A stretch of DNA of 64,000 nt, from NCBI RefSeq assembly GCF_905220365.1, contig NC_061135.1, positions 141,501-205,500 of the forward strand. Direction: 5' to 3'. This DNA is from Vanessa cardui (lineage: Eukaryota; Arthropoda; Insecta; Lepidoptera; Nymphalidae). Positions 23,105 to 33,114 of this stretch are shown here, in pieces. The translations under genes and the position numbers were made by a program. Under the pieces are notes generated by a model that was not told where the DNA came from, did not search any database, and saw nothing but the letters and a program-made list of their open reading frames with translations. Every line of letters starts with the position of its first letter. The stretch's first letter is position 1.

Positions 23105-23580
23105 TTTATGTTATAGGGGGCAAACGAGCAGGAGGCTCACCTGGCAGAAAGTGATTAACACCGCTCAAGGACATCCGCAAATACGGTAATTTTGCAGGCT
23201 TTTAAAGCACACTCTTTTCTTGAAGGTTTCCGAGTCGTATCGGTTCGGATAAACCGTCAGCGAAACCTGGTTCCATACAGTGGTTACGCGAAGCAGAATT
23301 TGTCTTACAAATCTGTACAATGTTTTAAAATTGCTGTTACTGCTTAAATACTATGATTTAAATAATAAAATTCAATAATTCTTAGTAAAGTTTTGCGCAA
23401 ACCCTTGTGCACCCCCTTATCGAATGTTTTATTCACCAAAAAGCAATACTAAGTATTGTGTGATATATATATCTTAGCCAATACAAACCAGAAAATGGTT
23501 TAATGGCTTGTAAAATATATTAATGTGTAATGTGTATGTTTTATTATAAAAAGAAATAAATAAATAAAATAAAATAAAGG
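23105..23580 (+). mobile_element. Dispersed lepidopteran-type repeat with AAATA-rich end
   Basis: Begins TATAGGGGGCAAACGAGCAG, GAGGCTCACCTGGCAG and AAGTGATTAACACCGCTCAA, continues with ACTCTTTTCTTGAAGG and TTCGGATAAACCGTCAGCG, and ends in an A/T-rich tail with AAATAAATAAATAAAA. I recognise the GGCAAACGAGCAG...CACCTG block as a common dispersed repeat of moth and butterfly genomes. Its class is not clear to me. No ORF. Confidence 0.6.
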
Positions 23581-24751
23581 AATGGAGGTGATTTTTGAAG
23601 TAATAAATCTTATGGGAAGGTTAACGTCTTCGTTACGTAACGCGTTACACTACCAGACTGTGTGACTTCAACTTTCAATTTCAATATTCAATAACTCAAT
23701 TAGATTAGTTGAAGTAATCACAACTGGCGGGCGTTACGCATGCAGACATGCAGATGTCACGTAAAAAAATATAAAAAAAAAAAAAACTTTTGAGGCATTA
23801 TTTGCGCGTCAAATAAAGTTTGTTGCGGTCCTTGTTCGCAGGCAAATAAAATAATTATTTTCTAATTCCAAACAACAATAAATTTTAATGATTCGAAAGT
23901 TTTATCACACATTTATTTCAAAAGTTCCAACACACAGACACGTTGTCACGGGCGGAATTGTAAAATTAATTAAATACAAACAGTCTTACATATCGATACT
24001 CGTTTCAATATTTCAATTCGTTATTAATTAAGCTGTGAAATACACACCGACATATTAGTATACAAATAAATTAATACAGTCCTCAACTTTCATTTTGCTA
24101 TGTGTTTATTATATACAAAATGAATAATATTATATCATGTTATTTGTACACAAAATATTTTTGATTTAATAGAAAATAAAATTCAGTCGACGGAGTAAGA
24201 GTAAAAACCTTATGCATAAGAAACTAACCTAACATATCATAATACGTGATTCCCCGGATATATGAAAGTACTGAACGAAAAAAGAAAACGATAGGATCGC
24301 ATAAAAAGTATAACGAAATCCCGAGTGATCCTCGTCATGTAAATGATAAGGAACTATTATTAATAAAAATAACAATAAATGCCCGCGCCGCTCCTGAGGG
24401 GCTTAGATATTTGAATTTTGGCACGCGCACCGTCTTGGCAGTCGACAAAGGAAACGCCGACGTTTCTTTGTACACTAAAGCGTGCATTAACAAACTCGTG
24501 TTTGAATTATTCCCCAGTAACTACAACTTTCAGACGTCGCCGGAGACAATTGAAAACTCGACTGGAATTTTGAACTGGAGCCTATTTAAGATTCTGAAGA
24601 TATTCAATCTTATTTCGCGTTCGCTGCAGAATGGCACACGCCACGAGTTCCCTCACATAGGAGTTTTATTCCATTTTTTTCTGTATTCAAAGACTTTTGT
24701 AACTTCTTCGTAATTTAAATAAGGCGTTAATAACGCCAAGGTTTGTAGGTC
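23581..24751. other. Unique DNA containing a 155-codon ORF
   Basis: AT-rich flank followed by a GC-richer segment at about 24380-24670. The plus-strand ORF at 24246-24713 (MIPRIYESTE...) is the longest ORF in the window outside the CpG island. It has no recognisable domain, no signal peptide and no repeat similarity that I see. It may be chance read-through of a conserved non-coding block; see findings. Confidence 0.3.
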
Positions 24752-24969
24752 ATGATGGCCCATTGCTTAGAACCGACGATTGCGGGTTAAAATCCAGGCA
24801 AGCACCGATGAATGTTCTGTGCTTAATTTTCGTTTATAATTCATCTCGAGCTCGGCGGAGAAGGAAAACATCAACAACAACAGGAATATGTTCCAAACGT
24901 TCTACTCAAAGGGGAGGCCTTAGCCCAGCAGTGGGAAATGCACAGGCTGTTGCTGTTTGTTGTTGTTGT
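24752..24969 (+). mobile_element. SINE-A with internal deletion patched by a CAA repeat
   Basis: Head (CATGATGGCCCATTGCTTAG, B-box GCGGGTTAAAATCC), body to GGAAAACATC, then AACAACAACAGG joins directly to AATATGTTCCAAACG and the 3' end (GCCCAGCAGTGGGAAA, CAGGCTGTTGCTGTTTGTTG). About 80 bp of the middle is replaced by the short CAACAACAACAG, which is the reverse complement of the SINE's own 3' tail. Confidence 0.75.
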
Positions 24970-27032
24970 AGGTCATACGTTATATACGATGTATGTTGGG
25001 CAAACATCAAAGGAATAAAATCTTTATTTTTCTTATATTTAAAACAAGAACGAAACTTTTATAAATGTTGTTTGTAAGGCAGTTTATTCATATCATAAAA
25101 CGATGTCTTCTGTATCGGAAACTTTTTGACAACACGAATATATACAAATACGAAACGAGCGAAAACAAAGGTATTACAATTTGACAAACGATTAAACGTT
25201 CACGTGTTCTGATTGTCCCGACGTCTCTATGCGCTGTTGTTATTTTATACAACAACGAAAACGGTATCGGCAATTACGAGCTTCCTAATTACTTGCAAAA
25301 GACAGAATACACCTGGCGTTCAATTCGGACGAGAGGACTCTCCCTGTCAAAATTGTTACGGAGAGCTCTCACGGCGCCACTCGTCCCCGCGCCCCCTCCC
25401 CCCTCCGCCGACGCGATGAAGTGTCAGTACGTGACTCGGAAGCGCCGATAAAATTATTCGAACAACCTGCGTTACACATTTTAAACATGTTAAGGAAAAT
25501 ATACGATCCGACGTAAGGTAATGAGGTCTCTCGACGGGAATAGAACGGTTTCATCTTAAATAAGCGATGGAAGTTTGAAGGGTTAATACAGATTTTAATT
25601 AAATATTAAATACATGTAGGTACATTAATTCGATATACAAAAATATTAATATTAAAACAGAAATATTAACTTCGCTGTAAAGAGCCAGCCATTAAATGTA
25701 AACTGGTTTTTTATAACCTTGGAATATGGATTGTAAAAATTTTCATCACTTTACTTTATAAAGTTCAATTTCATAATGGCTCACTAGTTTTATTTAAATA
25801 TTAAACTCATAATCAAAAAGGCCGGTGTCATGAACGAAACGCGAAGTACTTAATGAATCGTCGGAATATTATCGCAGACACGGGAGTCATTGAATCGTTA
25901 ATATTCTGCATTTGGGTTATTTTAAAGGAATTTTAAAATAACCCAAATGACCAACATACCACGAAGTAGAAATGGTCAAGTTCTAGTGGTTATCAAATGC
26001 ATGTCCGGTCTAGATCTCCTGCATTTTAAGTTCTTGAGGTAAATTCAACTCATTTCGCTGAAAGCAACATAGTAAGAATATCGGTGTGTTGATATCGTAG
26101 TCTGCAACTTTCTTGAAAGCAAAGTGGAGAAGTGTGGTTTCATATGCTTCAATCCTTAGCAGAAGTGAAATATTTGCTTAGGTGTAGGATACTAAGATAT
26201 ACGATCATTAGTATGATCGTTACGTTTTTTTTTCTCGCTGGAAAAATGCCTTATGCGCTTACGTGATGGAAGTGGGAGGTTATGTGGGTTTCCCCGATGG
26301 CCTGGACGCCGAGTGCGAACAGGTACACCGAAATACCCACTAAAAAACCAGCGGTACCCTTTCTGTCTTTTCGGTGAAGATCGTTACTACTTAATCTTTG
26401 ACTCAAAGAAATTTTGGTTTAGTATGGAAGCACTTAGTTATTTGAAGTGTCTGACGATATGATGTAAAAGAATAACTACATATCACGACAGTGTAATAAA
26501 AAACAGTAATTAATTATTTGTTTCCAGAGAGGTTTATATAACTGAAAGACAAATCGTTATCGTTCTAGAGTCATATCTAGAAAACTTCATAATATTTCTT
26601 ACAGATAAAAAGGTGATAAGGTACTTAAATGATAAAAAAAATATACTTTTGTCTGTATATTAATGACATATTTACGAATCGCGTAGATGGTCGGCTCGTC
26701 TTAAGGAAACCCGTGATAAATGACTGAGTGTTATACAAAAGTATCCATTCAATGACGAGTGAACGACGTGGGAATGAGATACGTTGTGTAACGGCGGTGC
26801 AGACATCAATCACACACTAACGCGGTCCGTAATTTGTAGCAGCTCGCTAAATGTACCCATCCTTATTAATGCCTCTGTAAATCTGGCTCGTTCTGACCTA
26901 TATACCTCCAATGTCTGTACGACTGAGTTATTGTCAAATTTTGAAGCTGAAAAATGTCGTGGAAATGAGAGTTGTAGATGTTATAATTAAAAACTGTATG
27001 CATTCTTGTATCCAAAAATATTGGATTTAAAG
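24970..27032. other. Unique DNA with GC-rich block and a perfect hairpin
   Basis: A CG/C-rich block at about 25310-25450 includes a CCCCCTCCCCCCTCCGCC run. A perfect 18-bp stem lies at 25909-25949 (separate entry). A GC-richer segment at about 26240-26390 (GGTTTCCCCGATGGCCTGGA) looks like a decayed dispersed repeat, but I could not match it to another copy in the window. No gene recognised. Confidence 0.3.
25909..25949. repeat. Perfect 18-bp inverted repeat with 5-nt loop
   Basis: CATTTGGGTTATTTTAAA at 25909-25926 is exactly complemented by 25932-25949, with a 5-nt loop. Not part of a recognised element. Confidence 0.8.
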
Positions 27033-27331
27033 TAAAGTAACAGACTGTAAATTTCTTACAGCTGGGCTAAGGCCTCCTCTCTCATTAAGGAGAGGGTTTG
27101 GAACATATTCCACAACACTGTTCCATTGCGGGTTGGTGGAATACAAACGTTTTAGAACTTCGATGAAATTAGACACATGCAGGTTTCCTTACGATGTTTT
27201 CCTTCACCGCCTTCCACGAGATGAATTATAAACACAAATTAAGTACATATATATATAGTGGCGCTTGCCTGGGCTTGAACCCGAAATCATCGGTTAAGAT
27301 GCACGCGCTCTAGCCATTGGGCCGTCTCAGC
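27033..27331 (-). mobile_element. SINE-A, near-full-length
   Basis: From the 3' end: AACAGACTGTAAATTTCTTA, GGGCTAAGGCCTCCTCTC, GGAACATATTCCACAACACT, GACACATGCAGGTTTCCTTA, CACAAATTAAG, a short TATATATA tract, the B-box region (GCCTGGGCTTGAACCCGAAA) and the head ending near TAGCCATTGGGCCGTCTCAG. It is followed only about 30 bp later by a second SINE-A in the same orientation. Confidence 0.85.
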
Positions 27332-27363
27332 TCTCTTGATTTATGATAATATAATATCGTATC

Positions 27364-27665
27364 AACAACAACAACAACAGCCTGTAAATTCCCACTGCTG
27401 GGCTAAAGGCCTCCTCTCCCTTTGAGGAGAAGGTTTGGAACATATTCCACCACGCTGTTCCAATGCAGGTTGGTGGAATACACACGCGGCAGAATTACGA
27501 TGAAATTAGACACATGCAGGTTTCCTCACGATGTTTTCTTTCACCGCCGAGCACGAGATGAATTATTAACACAAATTAAGCACAAATTTTAACCTGAAAT
27601 CATCGGTTAAGATGCAAGCGTTCTAGCCATTGGGTCATCTCTCATCTCATCATTAACAAAAATAC
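27364..27665 (-). mobile_element. SINE-A, near-full-length, with 11-bp target duplication
   Basis: Complete in order from CAACAACAACAACAACAGCC to the head near CCATTGGGTCATCTC. AATATCGTATC flanks it on both sides (27353-27363 and 27666-27676), a clean target-primed retroposition signature. The B-box region is shortened (AACCTGAAATCATCGG). Confidence 0.9.
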
Positions 27666-27676
27666 AATATCGTATC

Positions 27677-28784
27677 TCCTGAAGCGAATAAAAAATATTA
27701 ACTAGGTATATGCAGCTCGTGTTACATACAGCACGAGTGTCCTACAGAGAGACAACTAGTACCCACATCTCATTAAGCGCCAAGTAATTCCAGGCGACGC
27801 GATCTCCTCAGCGCGACGTGTCACTTAATCCTCCGAGGATCGGCCACTTACGTGAATCGTAAACGGATCCGTGGTATTATTTATTCATCCGAGCTAAATT
27901 AAGCGACTATGAATATATACCTTTAGGACCAACAGCTGGGCCATACTAGATAAATGCTAAATAGCTTAATTCGCTTATAAGAGGCACTTTATGAATATGA
28001 ACCAATAAAAAGCAAATAGGTACAATATGCCTTCAATGACGTACGTGGAGCAATAATAGTTAGCTGAAGTTTGTTTAATTATTTATATTTGATACTTCCG
28101 ATCATACTCACATGGACTTAGAGGTGGTGAGAATGAGAAAAAATTCAGCTTTCTATCTTTAGTATGACAAAACTTGAAGCTTAACTAATACTGGTGTTTA
28201 TCTTTAAAAAGAATTTTTTTTTTTTGGTTTCCACCAAATCTATCTTGGTAAATGAGATAAAAAAGCATTTTTACTCTCAGAAGAAGATACAGATATTAAA
28301 TTACTTTGATCCGTTAACTTTCTTATGTGCGTCTGTTCTTTTGATACCCCTCAGCGGTAAATAACTAAGTCAATATACATTAAAAATTTTAAAGTGAATT
28401 TTTAAATTTTATTTCAAAAGAAAAATTTAAAGTACTTTAGTAAAAAATTAATGGGGGATGTTATTTTGAAACTAATCTCTATCACATAAAATATTCAAGC
28501 ATTTTAATTAACTCCTTCTTCGCTTCAAAGTTCGTAAAAATTTCCTTCACCTCGAAATATTATTACTTTCTGAATTTCGATTAACACACAACCCAATGGA
28601 TTTAAAATATTCAGAGTAAGCTTTTCGATTGCGACTTTTTCTCAGCATGATTTCATAAAAATACAGAAAATTCAAGAGGTTATAATCGTATGTTATTCAA
28701 AAATCTTCTTTAATCGAAAGCCAAATATAAAAAATAAGGAAAACATAATAATATAAATAAATTTGTACGTAACTCAATTAAAAA
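27677..28784. other. Unique DNA
   Basis: No repeat or exon recognised. 27770-27880 is somewhat GC-richer; the rest is AT-rich with a T-run at about 28210. Confidence 0.3.
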
Positions 28785-28870
28785 GCAGCCTGCAAACACT
28801 TTCCACTACTGGGCAAATATCTCACTTTTAGAGAAGAAGGTTTAAATCTTATTCCATCACTTTGCTCTAT
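28785..28870 (-). mobile_element. SINE-A 3' fragment, degraded
   Basis: GCAGCCTGCAAACACTTTCC, ACTACTGGGCAAATATCTCA and GAGAAGAAGGTTTAAATCTT match the terminal SINE-A blocks with many substitutions. Confidence 0.6.
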
Positions 28871-30363
28871 TACTTTTGGTGTTTTACTCATCTCACTTAA
28901 GCGAGACAGAGTAAGTTAATCATTCGCAATCTGCTTTCGATTACTGAAACGAATGTTATCCAAACATAAAAACTAAATTAAATTTTTTTTTCGCAAATAA
29001 CAGTGCTTTCATATTTGCTCGAAAGTTAAGTTTTTAGAGACGTAAACGTAATACAAATTACCTTAATTCCTTGAACTAAGAAGGTACCAAAACGAAAACG
29101 AGGCGAAAAACCTTTTCCATCGAAGAACTCACTTCATTATATCTAGTCGAGTGATGCTAGATAAAGTGGCCGGTGTTATGACCAGCTATTGTTATGACCT
29201 GCATAGATGTGGTGAAACCGAACAATCGATTTAATTTTAGCTTTTAAGGCCTGGGTGAGAGGGATGTCATAGACAATACTGTTGACGTTGACTGTTACAA
29301 ATTGTTTGAGAATGGTATTGTATAATCCGGTTGTGGTTGAGCACACGCCTAAGTAGATACCACCCACTCAACCGTAATTGGTATTGCTGAGATTTGTTGG
29401 ACTGGTGGGTGGTCAATGTAATTACCGGGACAAAGGACATATACTTAGTTTCAGTAGTCGGCCAGATATGGGAAGTGCTTTATGATTCATACAGGGTCTA
29501 TCGCCGTAATGATCTATTATTATTACAATATGCTCAACGACGGTATCAGCACTGTGGTCACTCCGGTACACGCCCGTTAACAAGCTCCTTGGTTGACCTC
29601 TATTTCACATTTAACATCACCTATATGCCCTTTGTATATCTACATTAGAAACGACATCGTACCTTTGATATTATAATTACTATTATAATTGCTTTTGGAA
29701 GCATTAAATAATTTTATACTTTTTTTTAAGTATGAAAGCTGAAATGATTAAGTTGCTCAAAGCTTATCGTCGTGTAAGCTTAAAATAATCGCGTGTTAAT
29801 ATCACTCGATAAAGTTTTACAACGGTTCGTAAATTCTCGAACACAATTATCGTAAACAAATGTTGTGTGTTATCGCTTAATATCTTGAAATAAAATTGCC
29901 AAATAAAACGGCGAATGCGGAGCCGGGAAGTACTCAGAGAACCGATTAAGTGTAATGTTGGCTCGGTACGTTTCTGCGGAGATGCGCATCCGTTAGACGG
30001 GGCAAGACGACCGCGGGGAACGGGCACAAATGCATCCAATTGACACAGATAAAGACCCTACATACGTCGCATAGAAACGCATCTATATCACGACTTAAAG
30101 TGCAGTCGACGTATTAAGAAAGTGTTATTGATAATTATCGCAAGTTGTGTTAGCGCATGAATTATTAACACGTTAAGGAACTATTACAAACATGGTTCCT
30201 GGGATTCGAACCTTATCTTTTGATGAGATTTACATAATCTAACCACTGAACATATTTGATAAATAAATTTCATCTAACAAATGCAAATAATGTTCTTTTA
30301 AAACCCATGATTCAAGTTCATATAAAATTATATGTTTTTTGAAAAATAATAAAATAATAATAA
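28871..30363. other. Unique DNA with a possible repeat R scrap
   Basis: ACGCCTAAGTAGATACCACC followed by CACTCA at about 29344-29370 resembles the plus-oriented repeat R block GTCTGGGTAGGTACCACCCA. The rest is unique. 29880-30060 is GC-richer and carries a 91-codon minus-strand ORF (29764-30039) with no recognisable domain. Confidence 0.3.
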
Positions 30364-30428
30364 TAACAACCTGTATATTTCGAACTGCTAGGTCTCCTCT
30401 CCCTTTGAGGAGAACATTAGGAGCATAT
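30364..30428 (-). mobile_element. SINE-A, 3' piece of a copy split by later insertions
   Basis: AACAACCTGTATATTTCGAA, CTGCTAGGTCTCCTCTCCC and TTTGAGGAGAACATTAGGAG, ending GAGCATAT where SINE-A normally reads GGAACATATTCC. The missing continuation (CCACACCACGCTGCTCCAAT) resumes at 31735, so one SINE-A has been interrupted by about 1.3 kb. Confidence 0.75.
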
Positions 30429-30437
30429 ATATATATA

Positions 30438-31515
30438 TTTTTTAACCGACTTCAAAAAAAGGAGGAGGTTCTCAATTCGTCGGGGCCTTTTTTTTTTTTT
30501 TTTTTTTTATTTTTTATGTATGTTACCGAATTACTCGAAGATGGCTGGGCCGATTTTGACAATTCTTTTTTTGTTTGAAAGGGCATGTTTTACAGGTGGT
30601 CCCATTGTCAGGAGATCAGGATCTGATAATGGGATCCTTGAGAAATCGAGGGAACTCCTCAAATTTTATAGGCACACCTATAGTGATTTCGGTTTTATTC
30701 AAAGTGCCTTGGTCATATGCTCACGAAAAGTGACATTTGATGAAGTGGAACTGATGATGAAGACCACAACTGGTAATCAGAACCTTTTAGTAAGTAACTA
30801 TTTTACGGGTTTAGTTCTATTTCTTTAAGATAGTCGTCAAGCAATTGATGTTAGTAAACATGCCTATGATGAAGTCTAGCTGATGGTGGACTACCAGGAG
30901 AACTCCTCAATGATTAACGGCATTGCATCGGGAAATGAAAATGGTATTGTCTAATTGGCGATGAGCAGTTAACATTAGGCTATTGTAACTTAGGTAACGC
31001 TTAATTTGAGTTGCAGTCCACATCGTATTGAAATGGCGTTGAGTATGTTTAGAGTCGAAAGCCGAAATGTACTGAGTATAATAAAGTGAATGACAAACAC
31101 TACCAATTGTAATTATAAATAATAAAACAACACTGAAAAGCAGTAAATAAATTTTTATAAATAAAAAAAAACCGCCTTCAAAAATGAACTAAAAAGAAAA
31201 AAATAATCAGTTACATCCATATCCAATTTACGATTTTTTAGTCACCTTTTGAAGTCGGTGCCAACAAAGTAAATAAATTCCTATATTGAAATCATTTAAT
31301 TTGTATCGATAGTAAGGTTTGTCTAATGGTGTCATCTATACAATAAATAGATTTAGGTTTGTATGTATGTATTATGTATTATGTACCTATATTAGCAATT
31401 TTGGCACCGACTTTGAGAGGTGATTAAAAAATCGTAAATTGGATATGGATGTAACTGATTATTTTTTTCTTTTTAGTTCATTTTTGAAGGCGGTTTTTTT
31501 TTATTTATAAAAATT
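30438..31515 (+). mobile_element. Element P, copy 1 (about 1.08 kb, contains a long internal hairpin)
   Basis: Starts TTTAACCGACTTCAAAAAAA, GGAGGAGGTTCTCAATTCGT and a 21-nt T run, and ends with an arm finishing TTATTTATAAAAA. A second copy with about 98% identity over the compared part lies reversed at 38145-39227. The CCGACTTCAAAA terminus is familiar from abundant insect, especially lepidopteran, dispersed repeats. No transposase domain is visible. A 102-codon ORF (30520-30828) is open in both copies. The last 360 bp form a long inverted repeat (31152-31265 with 31401-31515). Confidence 0.75.
31152..31515. repeat. Long-arm inverted repeat within element P copy 1
   Basis: Left arm 31152-31265 (ACCGCCTTCAAAAATGAACT ... 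GAAGTCGGTGCCAA) is complemented by right arm 31401-31515 (TTGGCACCGACTTTGAGAGG ... AAGGCGGTTTTTTTTT), around a centre of about 135 bp. Arms of about 115 bp give a potential foldback much longer than usual for short MITEs. It may be a separate MITE nested in element P, but the same junctions occur in copy 2. Confidence 0.8.
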
Positions 31516-31733
31516 TTTAAATGTATAGGCTAGCGCTTGACTGTATCACACCTGATGGAAAGTGAGATACAGTCTAAGATGGATCGCGCTTGCCTAGAAG
31601 GTGCCTATTCACTCGGGACTTGAAGGTACCCATATTGTAGGTGGTGGGGAAAACGGAGGTCGGGAGGGTATTCCAGACCTTGGCGGTGCGTATCAGAAAC
31701 GAGGAAGCAAAACGTTTCGTACGTTTCTTAACA
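31516..31733 (+). mobile_element. Dispersed repeat fragment (TAGGCTAGCGCTTGACT family)
   Basis: TATAGGCTAGCGCTTGACTG, CACCTGATGGAAAGTGAGAT, GGGAGGGTATTCCAGACCTT, GGCGGTGCGTATCAGAAACG and AAGCAAAACGTTTCGTACG. I recognise this order from a common lepidopteran dispersed repeat of unclear class. It lies between element P and the resumed SINE-A and was part of what split that SINE. Confidence 0.6.
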
Positions 31734-31734
31734 C

Positions 31735-31950
31735 CACACCACGCTGCTCCAATGTCGATTGGTGGATTTATATATAGCAGAATTTGAATGAAATGAGACG
31801 TATGCAGGTTTTTTCATAATGTTTTCATCCACCGCCGAGCTCAAAATGAATTATAAACACAAATTAAGCACATGAAAATTCAGTGGTGCTTGCTTGGGTT
31901 TTAACCCGCATTCATCGGTTAAGATGTACGCGTTTTAACCATCTTAGCTA
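31735..31950 (-). mobile_element. SINE-A, 5' piece of the split copy
   Basis: Continues the SINE interrupted at 30428: CCACGCTGCTCCAATGTCGA, GACGTATGCAGGTTTTTTCA, GAATTATAAACACAAATTAAG, the B-box region GCTTGGGTTTTAACCCGCA and a head-like AAGATGTACGCGTTTTAACC. The extreme 5' end is decayed. Confidence 0.75.
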
Positions 31951-32262
31951 TTTTTCTAAAGCATTAAAGCAATTAAAATAATATAAATATCATAATATCT
32001 ATATTACATATAGATAATCATTATTAATGTTGATGTTAAAAGTGTTATTGCTAAAATAATGTTAATCCACCGACCCAATGGTCGCCCCGTGTGTACACAG
32101 TGAGACGAGCTGTCTACATTCCGCACACAGCCACTGGTGCACAGCACATATCACGTAGCCATTGCAAATTATGCGAACTGAGATCTTGTGTCGGTTCTGC
32201 GTGTTTTACATTAACAAAACAATGTAAATACGTAGACAAGGATGTATAAGAGGCGGCTTTAT

Positions 32263-32500
32263 AATAATAATATATAATAATATGAGACAACATCACATAC
32301 ATTACTCTGATACCAATGTAAGTTGAAGCACTTGTGGTATGGAAATCAGAAGTAACGACGGTACCACAAACACCCAGACCCAAGACAACATAGAAAACTA
32401 ATGGTGATCTACATTGACTCGGCCGGGAATCGAACCCGGGACCTCAGAGTGGCGTACCCATGAAAACCGGTGTACACACCACTCGACCATGGAGGTCGTC
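32263..32500 (-). mobile_element. SINE-B, near-full-length, with target duplication
   Basis: Minus strand: GACGACCTCCATGGTCGAGT head, B-box GGTTCGATTCC, body with GGGTCTGGGTGTTTGTGGTA and end TGTATGTGATGTTGTC, then an ATT-rich tail. GGCTTTAT lies on both sides (32255-32262 and 32501-32508; CGGCTTTAT if the boundary C is counted). This is the best-preserved SINE-B here and probably the youngest. Confidence 0.9.
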
Positions 32501-32635
32501 GGCTTTATGTAATGGTAGAGGAAAGTTTTTTTTTCATTGCGTTGTTTTGTGGGCGGACAAATGACCCACCGAATAGTAATTGATCACATTTGTTTGTACA
32601 TCAGCGACTAATAAAAATGTTACCCTATTCTTTTG

Positions 32636-32720
32636 CAACCATTGCTCCACCAACCTTGGTCAGTCCTATGTGCCTGTTATACTGGCTCACTCTTCAAACC
32701 GAACCACACACATTCCGTCG
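32636..32720 (-). mobile_element. Repeat R fragment
   Basis: CTCCACCAACCTTGGTCAGT, TGTGCCTGTTATACTGGCTC, ACTCTTCAAACCGAACCACA, the central part of repeat R in minus orientation. Confidence 0.6.
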
Positions 32721-32777
32721 TACATAAATGCAATATCAAAAACACAATACGGTTTATGTTAAAAATCATACTTAAAT

Positions 32778-33114
32778 ACTATACAATACAATAAGCTGAG
32801 ATGGCCCAGTGGTTAGAATGCGTGCATCTTAACCGATGATTGCGGGTTCAAACCCAGGTAAGCACCGCTATTTATGTATATATATGTGCTTAATTTGTGT
32901 TTATAATTCATCTCGTGCTCGGCGGTGAAGGAAAACATCGTGAGGAAACTTGCATGTATCTTATTTTATCGAAATTCTGCCTCATGCGCATTCCACCAAT
33001 CCGCATTGGAACAGCGTGGTGGAATATGTTCCAAACCTCTCCTTGATGGAAGAGGACGCCTTATCTCAGCAGTGGGAAACTTACAGGCTGTTACTTTACT
33101 TTACTATACAATAC
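32778..33114 (+). mobile_element. SINE-A, full-length, with 12-bp target duplication
   Basis: Head GCTGAGATGGCCCAGTGGTT, B-box GCGGGTTCAAACCC, CTTAATTTGTGTTTATAATT, CGGCGGTGAAGGAAAACATC, the CGCATTGGAACAGCGTGGTG block, CAGCAGTGGGAAACTTACAG and a GCTGTTACTTTACTTTAC tail. ACTATACAATAC occurs at 32778-32789 and 33103-33114, a convincing target duplication. Both Pol III boxes look intact. The tail is TTTAC-based rather than TTG-based, as in 40361-40694. Confidence 0.9.

Noticed and set aside
27033..27665. CRISPR-like or satellite array
   Set aside because: Repeated blocks are two complete SINE-A copies, not short direct repeats with spacers.
30488..30508. Poly-T run as a Pol III or transcription terminator
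   Set aside because: It is an internal homopolymer shared with element P copy 2, where it is also present, so it is part of the element.
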